Shown piece by piece: positions 32,022 to 36,592 of a DNA stretch of 36,592 nucleotides. The stretch is from an uncultured Oxalobacteraceae bacterium (lineage in GTDB: Bacteria > Pseudomonadota > Gammaproteobacteria > Burkholderiales > Burkholderiaceae). Position 1 is the stretch's first letter; each line of letters begins with the position of its first letter. Both the position numbers and the translations under genes were made by a program. The notes beneath the pieces were generated by a model. It made no database searches and was not told where the DNA came from. It worked only from the letters and a program-made list of their open reading frames with translations. The stretch is taken from the NCBI GenBank assembly GCA_946479255.1, contig CAMLFK010000017.1:1-36592 (forward strand). The letters run 5' to 3'.

Positions 32022-33854
32022 TCAGCGCACCAGCCACACCATCTGCCATGGTGCCAGCACCATGCGGTCGGGCTGTCCCGGCCAGGCGCCGGCGCCCATG
32101 TCCAACAGGCTGAACTCTTGCGTCGCACTGGAGAAGTTCGACATGCTGAGGAAGCCCTCGCCGCGCGCCAGCGCCAGCACGGCCGGATTCCTGGCCGGCA
32201 GCAGCGCACTGGGCGCGCCTGCCGCCAGCGCGGGAATGCCGCGGCGCCGTGCCACCAGTTCACGCAAGCCGTTGAAGATCCTGCCCGCATCGCTGTCGCG
32301 GTTGTGGCGCTGCGCGTACAGCAGCTTATCGAAGGGCGCGCGCTGCACCCAGCGGGTGTCCTGCACGCGGGCCGGGTCGGCCAGGTAGGCATGGTCGTTG
32401 CGCATGCCCAGTTCATCGCCCATGTACAGCATCGGCAGGCCGCCGAAGCACAGCGCCAGTCCATGCACCAGCATCAGCCGGCGCACGGCCTCGATGCGCT
32501 CTGGTTCGGTCGCTGCGGACTCAAACCCGGCCAATGCCGCGGCCGTGCCGTTGGTGGCGTTCACCACCCTGTCCGCGCCACTCTGAAACGGCACGCCGGC
32601 CGCAAACGACTCACCGCCACCATAGAAGCGCGCAATGGCGCCCAGGCGTTGTTCCGATTGCGCTTCGCCGCGCAGCACGCTCCAGCCGATGTCGTCGTGG
32701 CAGCGCACATAAGTGAGCCAGCTGGCGGCTTCGGGCAAGGCCGGCGTTCCTTTGATCACGGCGCGTAGCAGCGCGGTGTCCTGTTCGGCCAGCGCCGCCC
32801 AGCCGGCCGCCATCAGGGTGCTGTGGTAAGCCAGGTGGCATTCACGCGCCTCGGTGCCGCCGAAGTAGGCCGGCAGGTCGGCGGTCGGCACGATGGCTTC
32901 CGCCTTGAGCAGCACGCCGGGCGCCGCGATTTCGACGATGGCGCGCATTGCTTGCAGCAGTTCGTGCGCTTCCGGCTGGTTCATGCAGCTGGTGCCTTCG
33001 CGCTTCCACAGGAAGGCGGTCGAATCGAGCCGGAACACCTCGATGCCGCGGTTGGCCAGGCGCAGCAGCGCCTGCACCATGGCGCCGAATACGTTCGGGT
33101 TGGCGTAGTTCAGGTCCCACTGGAAGGGATAGAAAGTGGTCCACACCCAGCCGCCCATTGCTTCCACAAAAGTGAAGTTGCCAGGAGCGGCTTCGGGGAA
33201 GATTTGCGGCAGCGTGGCCTCAAACAGGTCCGGCTGGCGGCGGTCCGGGAATACGTGGAAGTAGTCGCGCAGGCCGGGGTCGCCGGCGGCGGCGCCCTGG
33301 GCCCAGGCGTGATCGTCGGCCACATGGTTAAGAATCAGGTCGGAGCACAGGCTGATGCCGGCTTCGCGCAGGGCGGCGGTCAGCGCCAGCAGGTCTGCTT
33401 CGCTACCGAGCGCGGGATCGACCTCGTCGAAACTGGCGACCGCAAAGCCGCCGTCGCTTTCGCCGGCGCGCGGGCGCAGGAATGGCAGCAGGTGCAGATA
33501 GGTGACGCCCAGTTCGCGCAAGTGGCCGATGCGCTCGATCACACCGCGCAGGCTGCCGCCGAACTGGCTGACGTAGGCGCTGTAGCCCAGCATCTGCTGG
33601 CCCGTAAACCAGGCCGGATCGGCGGCGCGCAGGGTGTCCTGGGCTTGCAGTTCGCCAGGGCGCGCCGCAATCAGCTGGCCCACCGCGGCCATCAGTTCGC
33701 CCAACCACTGGTCGAAGCCAGGCTGGCTGCCGTACAGGCCCCGGAGGCGGCCGGTCAGCACGGCTTCGTTGGCGGCGTAGCGCGCGGCGGTCTGCGGGCG
33801 CAGGCCGGCAGGCAGCGCATCGAGCATGCGCTGCAATGGCGTCAATTGAGTCAT
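32022..33854 (-). CDS. GH13 amylosucrase / sucrose hydrolase
   Basis: A 610-residue glycoside hydrolase family 13 enzyme. It has the amylosucrase-like N-terminal helical domain, a (beta/alpha)8 barrel and a C-terminal beta domain. Catalytic residues are visible: region I DLILNHVADDH (about 172-182), nucleophile Asp 277 in EVFRLDSTAFLWK, acid/base Glu 319 in LLKAEAIV, and the transition-state Asp 387 in VRCHDDIGW. RCHDDIGW resembles the amylosucrase motif. Amylosucrase makes glucan plus fructose from sucrose, while the related xanthomonad enzyme only hydrolyses it; sequence reading cannot separate the two. It has no signal peptide, so it acts in the cytoplasm after sucrose import. It lies between the receptor and the kinase-transporter genes. 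Confidence 0.9.
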   Translation of the reverse strand: MTQLTPLQRMLDALPAGLRPQTAARYAANEAVLTGRLRGLYGSQPGFDQWLGELMAAVGQLIAARPGELQAQDTLRAADPAWFTGQQMLGYSAYVSQFGGSLRGVIERIGHLRELGVTYLHLLPFLRPRAGESDGGFAVASFDEVDPALGSEADLLALTAALREAGISLCSDLILNHVADDHAWAQGAAAGDPGLRDYFHVFPDRRQPDLFEATLPQIFPEAAPGNFTFVEAMGGWVWTTFYPFQWDLNYANPNVFGAMVQALLRLANRGIEVFRLDSTAFLWKREGTSCMNQPEAHELLQAMRAIVEIAAPGVLLKAEAIVPTADLPAYFGGTEARECHLAYHSTLMAAGWAALAEQDTALLRAVIKGTPALPEAASWLTYVRCHDDIGWSVLRGEAQSEQRLGAIARFYGGGESFAAGVPFQSGADRVVNATNGTAAALAGFESAATEPERIEAVRRLMLVHGLALCFGGLPMLYMGDELGMRNDHAYLADPARVQDTRWVQRAPFDKLLYAQRHNRDSDAGRIFNGLRELVARRRGIPALAAGAPSALLPARNPAVLALARGEGFLSMSNFSSATQEFSLLDMGAGAWPGQPDRMVLAPWQMVWLVR

Positions 33855-33871
33855 GGCGGAGAATGTAAGGT

Positions 33872-33910
33872 GCCGCGGCCAGCACGCCTTGTGAGCACAC
33901 CAGCCGCGGC
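33872..33910 (-). repeat. Intercistronic hairpin between receptor and GH13 genes
   Basis: GCCGCGGC occurs at 33872-33879 and 33903-33910. The word is self-complementary, so the two copies can pair as an 8-bp GC-only stem around a 23-nt loop. It sits in the 73-nt gap between the genes, where it could stabilise the upstream message or lower read-through. Confidence 0.45.
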
Positions 33911-33927
33911 GATGCGATTAAATCGGC

Positions 33928-36225
33928 TTAGAACGAATACTTCAGGCTTGCCTTGACCGAGCGCCCGGTGATCGAGCGCGCGGCGTGGCCATCGCCTTCC
34001 ACTTCGGTGTAGCCAAGCTTGTTTAGCAGGTTGTTGGCGGTCAGGGACGCCGACATGCGCTCGTTGATCTGGTAGTTGAAGTAGCCGTTGACGACGGCGA
34101 AGGCCGGCATCTCGATGGTGTGGGCATCGTCGGCCCACGACTTGCCGGTGCCGATCACCGAGACACCGAAGCTGGCGTCGCCGATGGTGTAGCTCGGTGC
34201 CAGCTGGTACACCATCTTGGCCTGGCGGCGCGGGGTGTTACCGATGACCGCCTCGCCGCCCGGGGCGGTGGCGGTGATGCTGGCGTCGGTCCAGGTCAGG
34301 CCGCCGGTCAGGCGGAACGGGCCGGCGTTGTAGGCCGCTTCCAGCTCCATGCCCTTGGCGTCGTAGCTGTTGGCGGTGCTCTTCTGGGTGGTGGCTTCGA
34401 AGTTGGTTTCGCGGGTCTTGGCCTGGAACAGGGTGACGAAGGTAGACAGGCCGCCGCTGCGCCATTTCACGCCGCCTTCGATCTGGCGCACGGTGTTGAT
34501 GCTGATCGGCGCGCTGCCGTCGAGCGGAGTGCCGAACAGGATGCGGTCGGCATTGAAGGACACGCCGTCGCTGACGCGGGCGAAGAACGCCAGGCGCGGC
34601 GTGATGCGGTAGTTGCCGCCCACCGAGTACGAGGTGTGATCGATGTCGTAGTCGACGAACTGGGTGTTGGCCGCATCGTAGCGGGTGCCGCCGGTAGCGA
34701 TATTGCCGGTGCCGCTGGCGTCCTGCATGTCACGGCGCACCCCGGCGTCAACCGTCAGCGGACCCTGTTCGTAGGCGACGTTCAGGTAAGGCGAAGTCAG
34801 TTTGTACTGCATGTCGACGGCGCGCGAGCAGCAGCCGCCGAATGCCGGGCCGACCAGGCCAGGCGTGCTGCTGGCGGTCTGCAGCAGGGCGGGCCTGTCG
34901 CCGGTGGCCTGCATCAGGTACTCGTTGAAGTTCCAGGTCAGCGCGAAGTCCTGCACCGAGTTGTACAGGCCGGCGGTGGCGGTCAGCTTGCTGCCGTTGG
35001 CGAGTTTAAAAGTCTTGGCCAGCTTGAGATCGTTGAACATCGCGCCGGCATCGTCGATCGAAGTGTTGAACACCACGGCGGAGAAGGCGCGTCCGTTATA
35101 GGCCTTGCCCTGGTTAGGGCCGGTGGCGAAGGTATAGCTGCCGACGGTGCCGCTGTTGCCAGGGAAGACACCGATGAAGCGGCCGGTATTGTCGGCGTGA
35201 CGGAAGTTCTCCGACAAGGTCCAGCCATCGCCCATGCGGAACTGGGCTTCCAGGCCGACCGTGGTGCTCTTGACCGAGAGGCCGTCGTTCACATCGCTCG
35301 ACACCTGGCCGTTGGACTTGTCCAGCGTGACGTCGCGCACCCAGTACGGCGAATAGAAGGTCGCGCTGCGCGGATCGATGCCAGGCACTTCCTGTACTTT
35401 GCGCTTGCTGACCGTGACCGGCACCGGCAGCGAGGTCGGGGTCTTGTCGTTCAGGTGCTTGAACGACATGCGGATGAAGCCATTGTCCAGCTCATGGGTG
35501 ATATTGGCACGGATCTGGCCGCCCTGCTCGGAGCTCAGGCCGGTCTGGCGCACGCCTTCGCCGCTGCGGTAAAAGCCGCCCACGAAGAAGCGGGTCTTCT
35601 CGCTGATCGGCGAGCCGTAGTCGAAGTCCAGGCGAGTCGAGTCGTAGTCCAGGCCCTTGGTGATGGCGACGCTGCCGCCCTTCTCGCTGCCGGTCTTGCT
35701 GATGAAGTTGATGATGCCGCCGGGGGAGTTGGTGGCCAGGGTCGAGGCCGAGCCGCCGCGCACCACTTCGAGGTGATCCAGGCTGCCGTCGATCTTGATG
35801 TACGAGTCCTGGGTGATGAACTGGAAGTCGCCCGACTGCAGGACCGGCAAGCCGTCTTCCTGCATCTGCACGTAGCGTGCGCCGCCGGCCGAGATCGGCA
35901 CGCCGCGCACGGTGATGTTGGCATTGCCCTCGCCGCCTGAGGATTCGGAGCGGATGCCGGGAATGGCGCGCAGCAGTTCCGAAGCGCTGGTCGGCGCGTT
36001 GTTCATGATCGTTTCCAGATCCATGGTGCTGACCGACACGCTCGACTTCATCTTGGACGTGCCGCCGGTGGTGCCGGTCACGACAATGCGTTCCATGTTC
36101 AGGCCATCGGCGGCGGCAGGTGCTTCAGCTGGCTGGGCCGGCTGGGCTTCCTGGGCGTAGGCATGCCCGAGCTGGAGCACTGCGAGGGATACGGCTGCGC
36201 TCAAGCGCTTGATCTGGAAAGTCAT
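33928..36225 (-). CDS. TonB-dependent outer-membrane receptor, probable sucrose/oligosaccharide uptake
   Basis: A 765-residue receptor. The signal peptide (MTFQIKRLSAAVSLAVLQLG...AYA) is followed by a TonB box-like ERIVVTG (about 45-51). The plug domain (SASELLRAIPGIRSE...NITVRGVPISAGGARYVQMQ) leads into a 22-strand type barrel ending SLKYSF with a terminal Phe, as outer-membrane proteins do. The start at 36225 has GGAGA upstream and a proper signal peptide; the extension to 36363 is rejected. Substrate is inferred as sucrose or a related glucoside from the GH13, MFS and kinase genes downstream, like the xanthomonad sux locus. Two LacI-type operators precede it. Confidence 0.88.
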   Translation of the reverse strand: MTFQIKRLSAAVSLAVLQLGHAYAQEAQPAQPAEAPAAADGLNMERIVVTGTTGGTSKMKSSVSVSTMDLETIMNNAPTSASELLRAIPGIRSESSGGEGNANITVRGVPISAGGARYVQMQEDGLPVLQSGDFQFITQDSYIKIDGSLDHLEVVRGGSASTLATNSPGGIINFISKTGSEKGGSVAITKGLDYDSTRLDFDYGSPISEKTRFFVGGFYRSGEGVRQTGLSSEQGGQIRANITHELDNGFIRMSFKHLNDKTPTSLPVPVTVSKRKVQEVPGIDPRSATFYSPYWVRDVTLDKSNGQVSSDVNDGLSVKSTTVGLEAQFRMGDGWTLSENFRHADNTGRFIGVFPGNSGTVGSYTFATGPNQGKAYNGRAFSAVVFNTSIDDAGAMFNDLKLAKTFKLANGSKLTATAGLYNSVQDFALTWNFNEYLMQATGDRPALLQTASSTPGLVGPAFGGCCSRAVDMQYKLTSPYLNVAYEQGPLTVDAGVRRDMQDASGTGNIATGGTRYDAANTQFVDYDIDHTSYSVGGNYRITPRLAFFARVSDGVSFNADRILFGTPLDGSAPISINTVRQIEGGVKWRSGGLSTFVTLFQAKTRETNFEATTQKSTANSYDAKGMELEAAYNAGPFRLTGGLTWTDASITATAPGGEAVIGNTPRRQAKMVYQLAPSYTIGDASFGVSVIGTGKSWADDAHTIEMPAFAVVNGYFNYQINERMSASLTANNLLNKLGYTEVEGDGHAARSITGRSVKASLKYSF

Positions 36226-36283
36226 GGTTCGTCTCCTGTTGGTTAGTCCGCTTCGGCGCGGCTTTTGTGTTCGTGCAAGTTCA

Positions 36284-36311
36284 TTATTATCGAACGAAAA
36301 CAAAAATGCAA
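36284..36311 (-). promoter_or_regulatory. Candidate promoter of the sugar operon
   Basis: On the minus strand, TTGCAT (36311-36306) and TAATAA (36289-36284) are 16 bp apart. The -35 part overlaps the proximal LacI-type operator, so a bound repressor would block RNA polymerase. Confidence 0.4.
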
Positions 36312-36320
36312 TCGATTGCA
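36307..36320. promoter_or_regulatory. LacI-family operator, proximal
   Basis: TGCAATCGATTGCA is a perfect 14-bp palindrome with the central CG typical of LacI/GalR-family operators. It lies 82 bp upstream of the receptor start. Confidence 0.8.
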
Positions 36321-36373
36321 ATAACCTGTTGCAAAAACCACGAACTCGTCCATGAAAGCTCAATCAGGCCAGA

Positions 36374-36387
36374 TGCAATCGATTACA
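36374..36387. promoter_or_regulatory. LacI-family operator, distal
   Basis: TGCAATCGATTACA differs from the proximal operator by one base. The centres are 67 bp apart, compatible with cooperative or looping repression. Confidence 0.75.
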
Positions 36388-36592
36388 TTGGTCCGCGAAA
36401 AATTTCTTAAATCGGGACAGGCCGATTTAACAAATTCGTATAGTTGGGTCAACAAGGCGGCAGGCGCGCCGAATGACAGAAGCCCGCAAACCGCAACAAA
36501 CTGGGCAACTTTCTTAAATCGGGTCTGACCCGGGTCTGACCCTGAGGTCTCCCCTCAAATTGATGCAACGTTGCCATCGCAAAGGTCCTTGA
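36388..36592. repeat. Gene-free window end with REP-like palindromes
   Basis: TTTCTTAAATCGGG occurs at 36403-36416 and again at 36510-36523. The first copy lies in a 9-bp hairpin, TTAAATCGG (36407-36415) / CCGATTTAA (36422-36430). The second runs into two abutting GGGTCTGACCC units (36521-36531 and 36532-36542). The motif GGGTC-AG/TG shares its core with the RAYT element ends at 16254. No ORF with recognisable product is seen. The regulator for the operators may lie just beyond the window. Confidence 0.65.

Noticed and set aside
34120..35940. A 606-codon plus-strand frame opposite the TonB-dependent receptor
   Set aside because: Low-complexity GC-driven composition, no start signals, and it is fully antisense to a well-supported receptor gene.
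36543..36592. Start of another gene at the right edge
   Set aside because: Short frames only; the plus-strand ATG near 36563 reaches a stop within about nine codons.

Overview
The window is GC-rich chromosomal DNA from a betaproteobacterium. The gene set, protein sequences and synteny fit Oxalobacteraceae (Massilia/Duganella/Janthinobacterium-like); the genus is inferred from protein resemblance only. Most genes are housekeeping genes. No rRNA, tRNA, CRISPR array or prophage was seen.

Layout. (1) 1-1152: the 5' end of hrcA and a HAD phosphatase. (2) 1153-2970: two paralogous repeat-domain lipoproteins, then a gene-free stretch with three tandem copies of a ~105-nt unit. Each unit has a 5' hairpin, a CUCCUCC anti-Shine-Dalgarno segment, a second hairpin and a Rho-independent terminator. 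This looks like an array of sibling small RNAs and is the most unusual feature here. (3) 2871-5208: a Tat-exported PhoX-type phosphatase behind four PhoB half-sites spaced exactly 11 bp apart. (4) 5269-10827, minus strand: the envelope/vitamin B6/ribosome operon lptD-surA-pdxA-rsmA. (5) 10926-15214, plus strand: amgK-murU (peptidoglycan sugar recycling), pepP and a ubiH-family hydroxylase, tightly packed or overlapping. (6) 15247-17639: an orphan curlin-repeat protein and a REP-associated (Y1) transposase inside perfect 29-bp inverted repeats. (7) 17728-20658, minus strand: pntB-pntAB-pntAA transhydrogenase. (8) 20893-22509: nudJ-like Nudix hydrolase and mnmA. (9) 22642-24503, minus strand: a receiver-only protein lacking the phospho-acceptor Asp, a flap-endonuclease-like gene with a TTG start, and a GST. 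(10) 24533-28716: an iron locus, feoA-feoB-Cys-rich membrane protein divergent from bfd-tonB-bfr, with two Fur-box-like sites between the divergent arms. (11) 28733-36592, minus strand: a sucrose-type utilisation locus (TonB-dependent receptor, GH13 amylosucrase/sucrose hydrolase, PfkB kinase, MFS transporter, second PfkB kinase) behind two LacI-type operators, ending in REP-like palindromes.

How the genes work together. The iron locus pairs ferrous uptake (Feo) with storage and release (Bfr, Bfd), and TonB can energise receptors such as the one in the sugar locus. The sugar locus forms a plausible path: outer-membrane uptake, inner-membrane MFS import, sucrose cleavage, and phosphorylation of the released fructose. 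The lptD operon and the amgK-murU arm are divergent envelope modules sharing a short intergenic region.
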